Positions 29,600-39,075 of a stretch of 64,000 nucleotides of DNA are shown here, piece by piece. This DNA comes from Dechloromonas sp. CZR5 (lineage in GTDB: Bacteria > Pseudomonadota > Gammaproteobacteria > Burkholderiales > Rhodocyclaceae). The notes under the pieces were generated by a model. That model searched no databases. It worked only from the letters and a program-made list of their open reading frames with translations, and was not told the DNA's origin. The stretch is taken from contig NZ_VUYQ01000002.1 in NCBI RefSeq assembly GCF_008711155.1, positions 372,001 through 436,000 of the forward strand, given 5' to 3'. Position 1 is the first letter of the stretch; every line of letters starts with the position of its first letter. Both the position numbers and the translations under genes were made by a program.

Positions 29600-30651
29600 G
29601 GATGAATTTCCTCGCGAATCCAGCGACGGAGCAGCATTTCGCCAAGCGCCAGAAGGACCGGGCCGAGGAAGATGCCGATGAAGCCGAAGACCAGCACGCC
29701 GCCGAGCACGCCCAGCGCGATGAGCAGGATGGACAGCCCGGCGCCGCGAGCCATCAGGATCGGCTTGACGAAGTTGTCGATGCTGCTGATCACGAAGAGG
29801 CCGTAGAGCACCATGAAGATGGCCCAGCCGATCTGCCCTTCGCTGTATAGCCAGGCTGCCACACCGCCCCAGATCAGCGGCGGCCCGACCGGGATCATCG
29901 ACAGGAAGAAGGTGGCAAAGCCCAGCAGAACGGCGGCCGGTACGCCCACGATCAGGAAGCCGGCCGTCGCCACCGCCCCCTGCGCCGCCGCCGTGCCGAC
30001 AATGCCCAGCATGACGCCGACCACCGTACCGCGGGCTTTTTCGAGCATATGCTCGCCCAGGTCGCCGCCCAGCTTGCGCGAACCGACCAGCAAGGCATGG
30101 CTGACCGCTGCGCCGTCGCGGTACAGGAAAAAGACGACAAAAAGCACCAGCGCGATCTGCAACAGGCCGTTCGCAGCGATGCCGCCGAGCGCCAGTGCAA
30201 AGCGGCGGGCAGGCACGATCAACTGACGCACCACGCCGTTCAGTTCCTCGCGACTGCTGGCGATGCGATGCCAGGTGGCGTCGATCTCGCTGCCGACAAA
30301 AGGCAGGCCGCTCAACCAGGCCGGCGAATTCACCGGCATGCCGTGCTCGATGTGGGGTTTGAGGAAGTCGATCAGCTTGTCCGCGCCATTGGCCAGCGAA
30401 CCGGCCAGGAATATCGTGGGCAGCAGCATGACGAGAACCAGCGCCAGCGTCATCAGCGAGGCGCCGAGGGTATCGCGCCCCCCGAGCACGGGCAGCAGGC
30501 GGTCGGCATAGAGACGCCAGGTGCACACCCAGACCACGAAGGCGAACAGCACCGCCCCGATGAAGGGCAGCAACACCGCAACGCAACCAACAATCATCAG
30601 CACCACCAGCGCAATCTGCGCCAGCCGCTTGGGGTCTTGTTCCTCGATCAT
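29596..30651 (-). CDS. AI-2E/PerM-family permease
   Basis: 351-residue polytopic membrane protein with seven or eight hydrophobic segments and the family signature [10 protein letters not shown] near residue 240, plus [13 protein letters not shown] near the C-terminus. Family members export quorum-sensing signals or exchange ions; function here is unknown. It is inserted between ruvA and ruvB with start and stop overlaps on both sides (TGATG and ATGA), so it is translated as part of the ruv operon. Confidence 0.82.
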
Positions 30652-31229
30652 CAGGCTTTGGACAGCAACTTGAGTGCCTGGCGGATGCCATCGGACGTGC
30701 CAACGTCGGCCGGCAGTTGCTTCATCGCCGCTGCCGCTTCCTTCTCGTTGTAGCCGAGGGCGATCAGGGCGTTGGCGATATCCTGCCGGGCATCGTCGGC
30801 CGGCGCATGCAACGAGACGCCGGTGGCGTCGGCCAGCTTGCCCTTCAGTTCGAGGAGCAGGCGCTCGGCCGTCTTCTTGCCGATGCCGGGAATCTTGATC
30901 AGGCGACCCAGCTCCTGCTGCGCCACAGCAGCCGACAGGTCGTTGACCGACAGACCCGACAGCACCGACAGCGCAGTCCGCGCCCCGATGCCGGATACCT
31001 TGAGCAACTGGCGGAAAGCGAAGCGCTCGGCCTCGGTCAGGAAACCGTAGAGGAAATGCCCATCCTCGCGCACCGCGAAATGGGTCAGCAATTTCGTCTT
31101 CTCGCCCGCGGCCGGCAGGTTGTAGAAAGTGCTCATCGGCACGTCGAGCTCGTAGCCGACGCCGTTCACGTCGAGGACGATCTGCGGCGGGTTCTTTTCG
31201 GCGAGGATGCCGGTGAGTCTTCCGATCAT
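30651..31229 (-). CDS. ruvA: Holliday junction protein RuvA
   Basis: 192 residues: an OB-fold N-terminus ([28 protein letters not shown]), helix-hairpin-helix motifs ([13 protein letters not shown] and [15 protein letters not shown]) and a C-terminal domain III (about 145-192) that contacts RuvB. It forms the tetramer that holds the four-way junction. The gap to ruvC is 33 bp. Confidence 0.95.
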   Translation of the reverse strand: MIGRLTGILAEKNPPQIVLDVNGVGYELDVPMSTFYNLPAAGEKTKLLTHFAVREDGHFLYGFLTEAERFAFRQLLKVSGIGARTALSVLSGLSVNDLSAAVAQQELGRLIKIPGIGKKTAERLLLELKGKLADATGVSLHAPADDARQDIANALIALGYNEKEAAAAMKQLPADVGTSDGIRQALKLLSKA

Positions 31230-31262
31230 GGGGTTTCCGGATACTGTATGTTCAAACAGTCA

Positions 31263-31796
31263 TCATCCTATCAGGCGGCCGCCGCGAACGCGATACCCGG
31301 CCGTCGCCAGCGCCCCCAATCCTTGCCCGCCATGTGCGTGGGCAATCGCGCAGGCCAGCGCATCGGCGGCGTCGGCAGCGGGCGAACCCGCCAGCGAGAG
31401 AAGGCGCACCACCATGTCCTGCACCTGCTCCTTGGCCGCCTTGCCATGGCCGACCACCGCCTGCTTGACCTGCAAGGCCGTGTATTCGGCAACGGGCAAT
31501 CCGCCATGCACCAGTGCACTGATCGCCGCCCCGCGCGCCTGACCGAGCAGCAGCGTCGATTGCGGATTGACGTTGACGAAGACCTTTTCCACCGCAGCCT
31601 GATCGGGCCGGTAGGTGGCGATCACCTCGCTGATTCCGGCGAACAGCGTGGCGATGCGCTCCGGCAAGCTCTGCTTGTCGTTCGACTTGATGCAGCCGCT
31701 GGCTACATAAACCAATTGGTTGCCATGCTTCTCGATGACGCCAAAGCCGGTCACGCGCAGTCCCGGGTCGATGCCTAAAATACGGGGAGCATTCAT
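31263..31796 (-). CDS. ruvC: Holliday junction resolvase RuvC
   Basis: 177 residues. The active-site acidic residues are D in [10 protein letters not shown] (about D10), E in [11 protein letters not shown] (about E70) and the [14 protein letters not shown] pair near the C-terminus. It cuts junctions moved by RuvAB. The gene is preceded by a palindromic repeat and by a relic of another ruvC start, so its own expression signals lie in an altered region. Confidence 0.95.
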   Translation of the reverse strand: MNAPRILGIDPGLRVTGFGVIEKHGNQLVYVASGCIKSNDKQSLPERIATLFAGISEVIATYRPDQAAVEKVFVNVNPQSTLLLGQARGAAISALVHGGLPVAEYTALQVKQAVVGHGKAAKEQVQDMVVRLLSLAGSPAADAADALACAIAHAHGGQGLGALATAGYRVRGGRLIG

Positions 31797-31885
31797 TTGA
31801 TCGACCTCATGTCTTGCGCGTGGTCGGCTTCAGCGCAGGCTAACCGGCGTAGCCGGTTAAGCGGGCACAGCCCGCGGCCGGAGCT
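31797..31885. repeat. REP-like palindromic repeat between ruvC and its relic
   Basis: The stretch contains two nested hairpins, TAACCGGC-gta-GCCGGTTA and GCGGGC-aca-GCCCGC, in a GC-rich context that fits a REP-type intergenic repeat. It separates the live ruvC from the 18-codon ruvC relic. No second copy was noticed in this window. Confidence 0.55.
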
Positions 31886-31939
31886 AAAACCCGTCACCCG
31901 GAGACCCGGATCGATCCCGAGAATGCGCGGGGTCGTCAT
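31886..31939 (-). pseudogene. Relic of a second ruvC 5' end (18 codons)
   Basis: Read on the minus strand from ATG 31939, this encodes [18 protein letters not shown], with 16 of 18 residues identical to the start of the live RuvC. About 15 of 54 bases differ, nearly all at third codon positions. The ATG overlaps the stop of the upstream EamA gene as ATGA. The frame then runs into the palindromic repeat. It looks like the remains of an earlier or foreign ruvC. Confidence 0.8.
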
Positions 31940-32787
31940 TTCGTCCTCGCCACCAGATAGACCCCGCCAACCGCCACCACCATGCCGATGATGGCCGTCA
32001 GGGTCAGCGTTTCACCAAAGACGACAAAGGCGATCAAGGCCGTCGTCGGCGGCGTCAGGTAGAACAGGCTGGCGACATTGACCGCGCTGCCGCTGCGGAT
32101 CAGTAGGTTGAGCAGGCTGATCGCCCCGAGCGACAGCACCAGCACCAGCCAGCCGAGCGCAAACAGGAAGTGGCCGTTCCAGTCGATGCGGTAATCCTCG
32201 AACAGGGCCACGGCGATGGCGGTGACGATGGCGGTCGGCACGAACTGGATGACCGAGCCGCTGCGCAGGTCGAACTTCGGACAGAAGCGCTTCTGGTACA
32301 ACGTACCGGCGGTGATGCCGAGCAACGCGACAACCGCCGGAATCAACATCGGCCCCAGCGCCCCGTCGCCCAGCTTGCCCGACACGACCATGCCGACGCC
32401 GACAAAGCCCAGCGCCAGCCCGCCCCATTGGCGCACCGTCACCTTCTCGCCGAGCAACCAGCCGGAACCAAGCCCCGTCAGCAACGGCTGCATGCCGACA
32501 ACCAGCGCCGTGACGCCGGCCGACAGGCCGTGCTTGATCGCCACGAACACCCCGCCGAGATAGATCGCATGAACCAGAATGCCGGAAACGCCGATGTGCA
32601 GCCAGTCGCTTCGCCGCTCCGGCCACGGCGCGCGCGTTGCCAGGGCGATGAGCAGCATCAGGGCAATGACCAGACCGTAGCGGGTAAGCAGGAAAGACAG
32701 CGGCTCGGCATACGGCAACCCGTATTTCGCGCCGATGAATCCGGTGCTCCACAGAAAGACGAACAGCAAGGGGTAGAGTCGTTGCAT
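31936..32787 (-). CDS. EamA/DMT-family transporter
   Basis: 283 residues with about ten helices in two EamA repeats. The N-terminus reads PLLFVFLWSTGFIGAKYGLPYAEPLSFLLTRY; the second repeat ends TPPTTALIAFVVFGETLT. Such proteins export metabolites or amino acids; substrate unknown. It sits 5 bp after the exonuclease gene and overlaps the ruvC relic. Confidence 0.82.
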   Translation of the reverse strand: MQRLYPLLFVFLWSTGFIGAKYGLPYAEPLSFLLTRYGLVIALMLLIALATRAPWPERRSDWLHIGVSGILVHAIYLGGVFVAIKHGLSAGVTALVVGMQPLLTGLGSGWLLGEKVTVRQWGGLALGFVGVGMVVSGKLGDGALGPMLIPAVVALLGITAGTLYQKRFCPKFDLRSGSVIQFVPTAIVTAIAVALFEDYRIDWNGHFLFALGWLVLVLSLGAISLLNLLIRSGSAVNVASLFYLTPPTTALIAFVVFGETLTLTAIIGMVVAVGGVYLVARTK

Positions 32788-32792
32788 CGAAT

Positions 32793-33290
32793 TCAGTCCG
32801 GCGTGCAGAGCTTGCGTGCCTCAAGCAGGGTTTCAAACAGCATGCGGGCGTCGCTGCTGGCGCGATGGCGGCGCAGTTGCAGGCGCAACTCCACCGCGGC
32901 GCGCGTGGCGTGCCACAGCTTCTGCTCGCACTCGCCGAGCAGATCGCGGATGTCCTTCACCTGGAAAAGCGGCACCCGTTCCGCCGCGTCGAACAGCTTG
33001 CCGAGCCAGACGTAGTCGTATGCCCAGGCATCGCAGTAAACGCATTGGCCACGCAGTTTGTCGTTGAGGTCATTGCAGACATCGAGCGCCCGGCTGCCTT
33101 TTTCGAACAGCAGTTCGCGCCGGATGCCGTGGATCCGCTCGGCGGAGTCGTCCCAATGGCTCCACGCCGGCTCCGGCGCGATCAGGGTGCAATAAGCCTG
33201 TCCATCCGGCAGATAGAACCCGACCTCGATCGGATAACTGCCTTTTCCGAACCCGGAGGCCTCGATATCGATGATGGCCGGCTGGATCAT
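32793..33290 (-). CDS. DnaQ-like 3'-5' exonuclease
   Basis: 165 residues. The first exonuclease motif is IIDIEASGFG (D8, E10), with ERIHGI in the middle and HRASSDARML as the C-terminal His-Asp motif of the DEDDh class. The length fits a single exonuclease domain, so it may process DNA or RNA ends. It shares an operon with yebC and ruv genes, which fits DNA repair, but the substrate is not known. Confidence 0.75.
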   Translation of the reverse strand: MIQPAIIDIEASGFGKGSYPIEVGFYLPDGQAYCTLIAPEPAWSHWDDSAERIHGIRRELLFEKGSRALDVCNDLNDKLRGQCVYCDAWAYDYVWLGKLFDAAERVPLFQVKDIRDLLGECEQKLWHATRAAVELRLQLRRHRASSDARMLFETLLEARKLCTPD

Positions 33291-33306
33291 TCAGCCGTCG
33301 CGCGCG

Positions 33307-33783
33307 TCAGTTGCAGCTCGCCCGGCAGGCAGCCGAATCGGTGGCACAGGCCTTGTCGTCTTCGACCTTGCAGGCAACCTTGGTGCGATAGGTGAAATTG
33401 ACTCCGTTCGGATAATTGCACACCACCTTGGTGATCGATCCCTGCTTCGCGACCTTCATACCGGTCGCCTTCAGCGCCTTGAGCCTGGCCTGCGGCAGAT
33501 CGCAGGAGACGTAGCCGTCGAAAGCACCATCCGCCGATTCCCACAGGGCGGTATTCTTCATCGCCCGGTAATCGTCGTAGCGCATGCAGTTGTCCGTTTC
33601 GCCGGCATAGGCCTTCTTGTCGTCGCTGCAAAAGCCGCTATAGGTGTGCTTCAGCTCTTCCTCGCTCGGGCAGGCATTCACCTGCCGGGCAGCCCCCAGA
33701 TCCGGGCAGGCGAATTGTGCCGCACCGGCAGACAGCGAGATGCCGAGCAGGAGCAGGGCAGGGAGAATCCGGCGGAATTTCAC
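33307..33783 (-). CDS. Exported cysteine-rich protein, unknown
   Basis: 158 residues from GTG 33783, which follows AAAGGA; the frame is open upstream without a better start. A signal peptide ends about AGAAQ. The mature part carries ten cysteines (for example FACPD, NACPS, GFCSD, DNCMR, and a C-terminal cluster CATDSAACRASCN), so up to five disulfides are possible in the periplasm. No family is recognised. Confidence 0.65.
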   Translation of the reverse strand: MKFRRILPALLLLGISLSAGAAQFACPDLGAARQVNACPSEEELKHTYSGFCSDDKKAYAGETDNCMRYDDYRAMKNTALWESADGAFDGYVSCDLPQARLKALKATGMKVAKQGSITKVVCNYPNGVNFTYRTKVACKVEDDKACATDSAACRASCN

Positions 33784-33861
33784 GAGCAATCCTTTATAAC
33801 GCGATATGCAATCAAAAAGCCGGCATCGTCGCCTAACGGCAGCCAATAACCGGCAAACCGT

Positions 33862-34587
33862 TCATTCCTCGATCACGGCGGTAGTGTAGATTTCCTGCAC
33901 GTCGTCGAGGCCTTCCAGGGCGTCGAGCAGCTTCTGCATCTTCACCCCGTCGTCGCCGGCAAACACGTTCTCGCCCTCCGGCTTCATCGTCACTTCGCTG
34001 AATTCCGGGGTAAAGCCGGCGGCTTCCAGCGCATCCTTGACGGCAATGAACTCGGTCGGCGCGGTGATCACTTCGATCGAACCGTCGTCGTTGGTCGCCA
34101 CATCCTCGGCGCCAGCCTCGATGGCCGCATCCATCAGCGCCCCTTCGTCGGTGCCCGGGGCAAACAGCATCTGGCCGCAGTGCTTGAACTGGAACGCCAC
34201 GCAGCCGTCGGTACCCATGTTGCCGCCGTGCTTGGAGAAGGCATGGCGCACTTCGGCCACGGTGCGGGTCTTGTTGTCGGTCAGGCAGTCGACCATGATC
34301 GCTGCGCCGCCGATGCCGTAGCCTTCGTAGCGAACTTCGACGTAATCGACGCCTTCGAGTTCGCCGGTGCCCTTCTTGATGGCGGTGTCGATCTTGTCCT
34401 TGGGCATGTTGACCGCCTTGCCCTTGTCCACGGCCACGCGCAGACGCGGGTTGAAGCTGATGTCGCCGCCGCCCATCTTGGCGGCCACGGTGATTTCCTT
34501 GGCGATCTTGGAGAAGGCGGCGCCGCGCTTCTCGTCCTGGCGACCTTTACGGTGCTGAATATTGGCCCATTTGGAGTGACCAGCCAT
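33862..34587 (-). CDS. yebC: YebC/PmpR-family transcriptional regulator
   Basis: 241 residues starting [18 protein letters not shown], the family signature; the open frame includes six further upstream codons that are not needed. Other blocks are [24 protein letters not shown] and [12 protein letters not shown]. YebC proteins bind DNA, and some act on translation at proline runs. It is usually next to ruvC; here three extra genes lie between. Confidence 0.95.
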   Translation of the reverse strand: MAGHSKWANIQHRKGRQDEKRGAAFSKIAKEITVAAKMGGGDISFNPRLRVAVDKGKAVNMPKDKIDTAIKKGTGELEGVDYVEVRYEGYGIGGAAIMVDCLTDNKTRTVAEVRHAFSKHGGNMGTDGCVAFQFKHCGQMLFAPGTDEGALMDAAIEAGAEDVATNDDGSIEVITAPTEFIAVKDALEAAGFTPEFSEVTMKPEGENVFAGDDGVKMQKLLDALEGLDDVQEIYTTAVIEE

Positions 34588-34733
34588 GATGATTTCCCAC
34601 TGCAAATAACAAAGAAGGCGAGATTTTACCCGCCGGAAGCCTTCTCGTCAGGTCGGCGGCTTACGCTATTTCACAAAGCCTCGCCCCGGCGTTGCTAGAA
34701 TGTTTGGATAAATTTCCCGAGGAGCCCGCTGCC

Positions 34734-36350
34734 ATGTCCGATCCCCTGTATCTCGCCAAATCCGAAGACGGTTACCCCGCGCTGCTGCCGCAGATGGCCA
34801 ACCGTCACGGCCTGATCACCGGCGCGACGGGAACCGGCAAGACGGTCACCTTGCAATCCATCGCCGAGCGCCTGTCCTACGCCGGCGTACCGGTCTTCAT
34901 GGCCGACGTCAAGGGCGACCTCTCGGGCATGGGCGCCCCCGGCAATCCCTCCGAAAAGCTGTTGAAGCGCGTCGCCGAACTGGGCCTCGAAGGTTTCCAG
35001 CCTTACGCCAACTCCGTCGCTTTCTGGGATGTCTTCGGCGACAACGGCGTGCCGGTGCGCGCCACGATTTCCGACATGGGCCCGCTGCTGCTCGCCCGCC
35101 TGCTCAACCTCAACGATACCCAGGCCGGCGTGCTGCAACTCGTCTTCAAGATCGCCGACGATCAGGGGCTGCTGCTGCTCGATCTCAAGGACCTGCGCGC
35201 CATGGTCCAGAACGTCGGCGACAACGCCAAGAGCTACACCACCGAATACGGCAACATCGCCGCCGCCTCCATCGGCGCCATCCAGCGCGGTCTGCTCACC
35301 CTCGAACAACAGGGTGGCGATGCCTTCTTCGGCGAACCGATGCTCAACATCAACGACCTGATGCAGGTCGACAGCAACGGCCGCGGCGTCATCAACGTCC
35401 TCGCCGCCGAAAAGCTGGTGCAGGCCCCGGCGCTCTACTCCACTTTCCTGCTCTGGCTGCTCTCCGAACTGTTCGAGCAACTGCCGGAAGCCGGCGACCT
35501 CGACAAGCCCAAGCTCGTCTTCTTCTTCGACGAAGCCCACCTGCTCTTCAGCGATGCTCCGCAAGCCTTGACCGACAAGGTCGAGCAGGTCGTCCGCCTG
35601 ATCCGCTCCAAGGGCGTCGGCGTCTATTTCGTCACGCAGAACCCGCTCGACGTGCCGGAAAAAATCCTCGGCCAGCTCGGCAACCGCGTCCAGCACGCCC
35701 TGCGCGCCTTCACGCCGCGCGACCAGAAGGCCGTGCAGGCCGCCGCGCAAACCATGCGCGCCAATCCCAAGTTCGATGCCGCCACCGTCATCACCGAACT
35801 TGGCGTCGGCGAAGCGCTGGTCTCCTTCCTCGACGAGAAGGGCCGCCCCAACGTCGTCGAACGCAGCATCATCTTCCCGCCCGCCTCGCGCCTCGGGCCC
35901 CTGACTGCCGACGAGCGCAAGGCCATGATCGCCGCCTCGCCGATGCTCGCCGCCTACGGCCAGAGCGTGGACCGCGAATCCGCCTACGAAGTCCTCAAGG
36001 GCAAGCCGGCTACCGCTCCTGCCGCCCCCGGCGCCATCCCCGCGCCGCAAGGCGGTGGCATCAACGCCAACGACTGGGGCAACCACGCCGGCCAGCCGCA
36101 GCCGCGCTACGAACAGGCCCAGCAACCCCAACCCGTCCCCGAAGCCCAGGCCGACGCCGGCGGCGGCATCCTCGGCGGCCTTGGCGACATCCTGATGGGC
36201 AGCACCGGCCCGCGCGGCGGCAAGCGCGAAGGCGTACTCGAAAGCGCCGCCAAGAGCGCCGCACGCGGCGTCGCCGGAACGGTAGGCCGGGAACTCGGCA
36301 AGCAGATTCTGCGCGGGGTGCTGGGGTCGATTCTGGGTGGGCGACGTTAG
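34734..36350 (+). CDS. HerA-like ATPase (DUF853/YjgR family)
   Basis: 538 residues from ATG 34734 behind GAGGAG. Walker A is [10 protein letters not shown] (30-39), Walker [13 protein letters not shown], followed by [20 protein letters not shown] and [20 protein letters not shown]. The C-terminal 100 residues are Pro/Gly/Gln-rich and end in a helix [22 protein letters not shown]. The family is related to HerA/FtsK motor ATPases; its cellular role is poorly known. Confidence 0.88.
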   Translation: MSDPLYLAKSEDGYPALLPQMANRHGLITGATGTGKTVTLQSIAERLSYAGVPVFMADVKGDLSGMGAPGNPSEKLLKRVAELGLEGFQPYANSVAFWDVFGDNGVPVRATISDMGPLLLARLLNLNDTQAGVLQLVFKIADDQGLLLLDLKDLRAMVQNVGDNAKSYTTEYGNIAAASIGAIQRGLLTLEQQGGDAFFGEPMLNINDLMQVDSNGRGVINVLAAEKLVQAPALYSTFLLWLLSELFEQLPEAGDLDKPKLVFFFDEAHLLFSDAPQALTDKVEQVVRLIRSKGVGVYFVTQNPLDVPEKILGQLGNRVQHALRAFTPRDQKAVQAAAQTMRANPKFDAATVITELGVGEALVSFLDEKGRPNVVERSIIFPPASRLGPLTADERKAMIAASPMLAAYGQSVDRESAYEVLKGKPATAPAAPGAIPAPQGGGINANDWGNHAGQPQPRYEQAQQPQPVPEAQADAGGGILGGLGDILMGSTGPRGGKREGVLESAAKSAARGVAGTVGRELGKQILRGVLGSILGGRR

Positions 36351-36407
36351 CCGGCACACCCCTTGCGTAGTAGCACCCCGTCACCATAATTTCTACGGGG
36401 TTGCACC

Positions 36408-37121
36408 ATGGCAATTGCCTCTCTGGCCGCGTCGGCGGCGCTTTCGCTGGTTGGATCGGTCGCCAGGAGTCTGATGTCGCCCAGTCGGCCGGCGGCAAGT
36501 TCGGCCGATGGGGTGGAAAATTCTGCCGTCGTAAAAATTTCCGAGGCCGGGCGGGCGCGCCTGACGGCGGAGGCGAACTCCACCGAGAGCAACACCCGGG
36601 CGGCCTACGACACGTCGCAGGGCAGCAAGGCGCTCGACATCGACGACTATTTCACGCCCGATCCATCGCGCCCGCTGCTGTCGATCCCGCTGCTGATGCC
36701 GACGCAGAACAATATCGACGCGTTGAGCCGGCAGGTGTCGGCCAAGATGCCGGCCTTCCTGGCGGCGCACGGCATTCCCGAAGCGCCGGCCAGTATCAGC
36801 TACGATGCCTACGGCCAGATTCAATTGCCGGGCGACTATGCGTACGCGGCGCAGTTTCGCGCAGCGCTGACCGACAACCCGGTGCTGGCCCGCCAGCTGA
36901 GCACGGTAAACGCCCTGTCGTCGCACATGACGGAGATGAACAAGGCCCTGAAGTTCGATACCGAATACCGTGCCGCCCGCAGCCCGTCCGAGATCGAGGC
37001 GGTAATTGCCAAGTACCGGGCTTTGCTCGACGGCCAGACCACGCCATCCGCCATCGCGCTGCATTTCGACGGCCAAGGCCGCCTGTCCGTCACCGCCGAT
37101 GGCAAGGCACTGGCAGCCTGA
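36408..37121 (+). CDS. Hypothetical protein
   Basis: 237 residues. The N-terminus is a hydrophobic Ala/Ser stretch (about 2-22), then a Ser-rich linker and a mostly helical region containing KALDIDDYFTPD, LLSIPLLMPTQNNIDALSRQV and SPSEIEAVIAKYRALLDG. No family is recognised. It starts 57 bp after the HerA-like gene; GC and codon use match its neighbours, which supports coding. Confidence 0.6.
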   Translation: MAIASLAASAALSLVGSVARSLMSPSRPAASSADGVENSAVVKISEAGRARLTAEANSTESNTRAAYDTSQGSKALDIDDYFTPDPSRPLLSIPLLMPTQNNIDALSRQVSAKMPAFLAAHGIPEAPASISYDAYGQIQLPGDYAYAAQFRAALTDNPVLARQLSTVNALSSHMTEMNKALKFDTEYRAARSPSEIEAVIAKYRALLDGQTTPSAIALHFDGQGRLSVTADGKALAA

Positions 37122-37259
37122 CATGAGATGTTGATTTGACCGGCGAGCGAATGGGCTACGCGTGACTGGTTTGGCGGGCCGCCGTTGTTGGTCGCTGCCC
37201 GAGAACCCTTTACCGAATTAGGCGTCGAACTTCATGTCCCCCAACAGGAGCACGACACC

Positions 37260-37703
37260 ATGCCAGGAACCGTTCGTCTTCACCGTGTCTTGAAAGCGCC
37301 CGCCGAGCGCTTGTATCGAGCCTTCACGACGGCCGATGCGATGGCCAAGTGGCTGCCGCCGCATGGTTTTACCTGTACCGTCCACCATCTGGATGCGCGG
37401 GCCGGCGGAAGCTTCCGGATGTCCTTCACCAATTTTTCGACACAGCAGAGCCACAGCTTCGGCGGCGAATATCTCGAGCTCGTTCCCAACAGCTTGTTGC
37501 GCTATACGGACCGCTTCGACGACCCCAATCTACCGGGTGTCCTGCAGGTGACCGTCACGCTGACGCCGGTGCTGTGCGGCACCGAGTTGATCGTCGTGCA
37601 GGACGGGATTCCCGATGCGATCCCGGTTGAGATGTGCTATCTCGGCTGGCAGGAATCGCTGGAACAACTGGCGGCGCTGGTCGAGCCGGACATCCCGCAG
37701 TAG
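37260..37703 (+). CDS. SRPBCC/AHSA1-domain protein
   Basis: 147 residues from ATG 37260 after AGGAG. The START-like fold pattern is clear: RVLKAPAERLYRAFTTADAMAKWLPPHGF at the N-terminus, GGSFRMSFTNF in the middle, and a C-terminal helix WQESLEQLAALVEP. Members bind hydrophobic ligands or act as HSP90 co-chaperone domains. Ligand unknown. Confidence 0.8.
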   Translation: MPGTVRLHRVLKAPAERLYRAFTTADAMAKWLPPHGFTCTVHHLDARAGGSFRMSFTNFSTQQSHSFGGEYLELVPNSLLRYTDRFDDPNLPGVLQVTVTLTPVLCGTELIVVQDGIPDAIPVEMCYLGWQESLEQLAALVEPDIPQ

Positions 37704-37803
37704 ACCTCCCGAGACATCTCCATGCCGCATGGGTAAGCCAATTGAAGCGGGCGGCACTGGAATATGCCTATCATTCAGCACCTTTCTTCCTGAAGCCAAC
37801 CAG

Positions 37804-38019
37804 ATGCCATATTCCCTACGCCTCCGATTTGTCACCATTCAACTGACCTTCCTGCTGCTGGCTGGCTGTACAACCGAAGCCTGGTACAAGGGTGTCAATC
37901 AGTCATCCGAGCATCACTGCCGCAAGCAGCCACCAGGCGAAAGCCAGAAATGTCTGGATGGACTCAACAAGACGAGCTATGCCGACTACGAAAAGGAACG
38001 GGCTGCGCAAAAGCAGTAG
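37804..38019 (+). CDS. Small lipoprotein
   Basis: 71 residues from ATG 37804. The lipobox LLLAGC gives a lipidated cysteine at 22, followed by a short polar chain (EAWYKGVNQSSEHHC, ending KERAAQKQ) with three cysteines. The frame is open upstream, but the signal sequence fixes this start. Function unknown. 38020-38299 downstream has no gene, only a short inverted repeat CATTGGAC/GTCCAATG at 38064-38085. Confidence 0.6.
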   Translation: MPYSLRLRFVTIQLTFLLLAGCTTEAWYKGVNQSSEHHCRKQPPGESQKCLDGLNKTSYADYEKERAAQKQ

Positions 38020-38299
38020 CATCGGCGAGCTGCTGAGTCGCCCAGGGAAGGAACTGCCCCAGGCATTGGACAAGGACGTCCAATGTCTTCTACCGCGAGT
38101 TAGTGAGGTGCCGACCCGAGGAGAGGTATTGCCCTGTTGAAACACGCGATGGCGCCGAGTCGCTCGCAGCGGGCCTGGACGAGAACATCCGTTTCAAAAA
38201 CAAAGACAAATCAATATTTTTAAGGCATATTCCCGACAGGGGTTTCACCAGAACCGATGCTTTTGGTGATTAAGGAAAATTATTCAATGGGGATCGACT

Positions 38300-39058
38300 A
38301 TGCGCTGTTTCAGGGGATTTTTTTGGGCATGCCTGGTTGTCTTGATTTCTGGCTGCGCCAGCAAACCACAGCAACCCATATCACTTGCAAATGACTTCAT
38401 CGGCGGGAAAACCGGTCGTATTGGCGTTGCAACGAACAAGATACCGCAAGCATCGACCAGTTTCCCCGGTGCGGCCTGTCTGCTGTGTTACGCAGCCGCC
38501 TCGCTTGCCCACACATCGCTAACCAGCCACACAGAAGCATTGCCTACCGATCAAATCGTTTTATTGAAAAAGGAGCTGGTCGACACCCTGAAGGGAAAAA
38601 ACATCGATGCCGTTGAAATCGCCACGCCCGTCAACGTTGCCGACCTCCCCGATTCCGGAAAATCCGGACCGGATGTCGCTCGCAAGGACTTCTCGGGCTT
38701 GCGCGCCAAACTCGGAATTGACAAGCTTTTGATCATTGACGTCGTCATGCATGGGTTCGTACGAAATTATTCGTCCTATGTACCGGCCGGCGATCCCAGG
38801 GCGGTTTTTTTCGGTAGCGGCTATATTGTGAATCTGAGCAACAACACGTACGAGTGGTACGAACCGATTGAAATTTCCAAAGGCGCCCCCGGCAACTGGG
38901 ATGAACCCCCGAAATTTCCCGGCTTGACCAATGCATATTTCCAGAGCGTTGAAACGGCCAAAGACCGGCTTCTCAAACCATTTGGCAACGATACTCCTCC
39001 GCAAAGCCAGCAAACCCAGAGCCTGACTCAAAACCAACCCGCCGCCGGAGGCCGGTAA
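38300..39058 (+). CDS. Lipoprotein, unknown family
   Basis: 252 residues with the lipobox VLISGC (Cys 19). A soluble alpha/beta domain follows: GRIGVATNKIPQ, LKKELVDTLKGKNIDAVEIATPV, LRAKLGIDKLLIIDVVMHGFVRNY, and a Gln-rich tail. The layout recalls lipoproteins of secretion-associated or CsgG-like type, but no family can be assigned. The stop overlaps the first possible start of the next gene. Base composition is visibly lower in GC than the window average. Confidence 0.65.
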   Translation: MRCFRGFFWACLVVLISGCASKPQQPISLANDFIGGKTGRIGVATNKIPQASTSFPGAACLLCYAAASLAHTSLTSHTEALPTDQIVLLKKELVDTLKGKNIDAVEIATPVNVADLPDSGKSGPDVARKDFSGLRAKLGIDKLLIIDVVMHGFVRNYSSYVPAGDPRAVFFGSGYIVNLSNNTYEWYEPIEISKGAPGNWDEPPKFPGLTNAYFQSVETAKDRLLKPFGNDTPPQSQQTQSLTQNQPAAGGR

Positions 39059-39075
39059 TGGCAGGAGAAGGTGTA

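Noticed and set aside
29600..30703. Long upstream extension of ruvB as one 721-residue protein
   Set aside because: The extension is Arg/Gly/Ala-rich nonsense overlapping the permease; ruvB has a normal start at 29599.
34695..36359. A 554-codon open frame antisense to the HerA-like ATPase
   Set aside because: The translation is a repetitive Gly/Val/Ala/Asp shadow, and the plus strand has intact Walker motifs.
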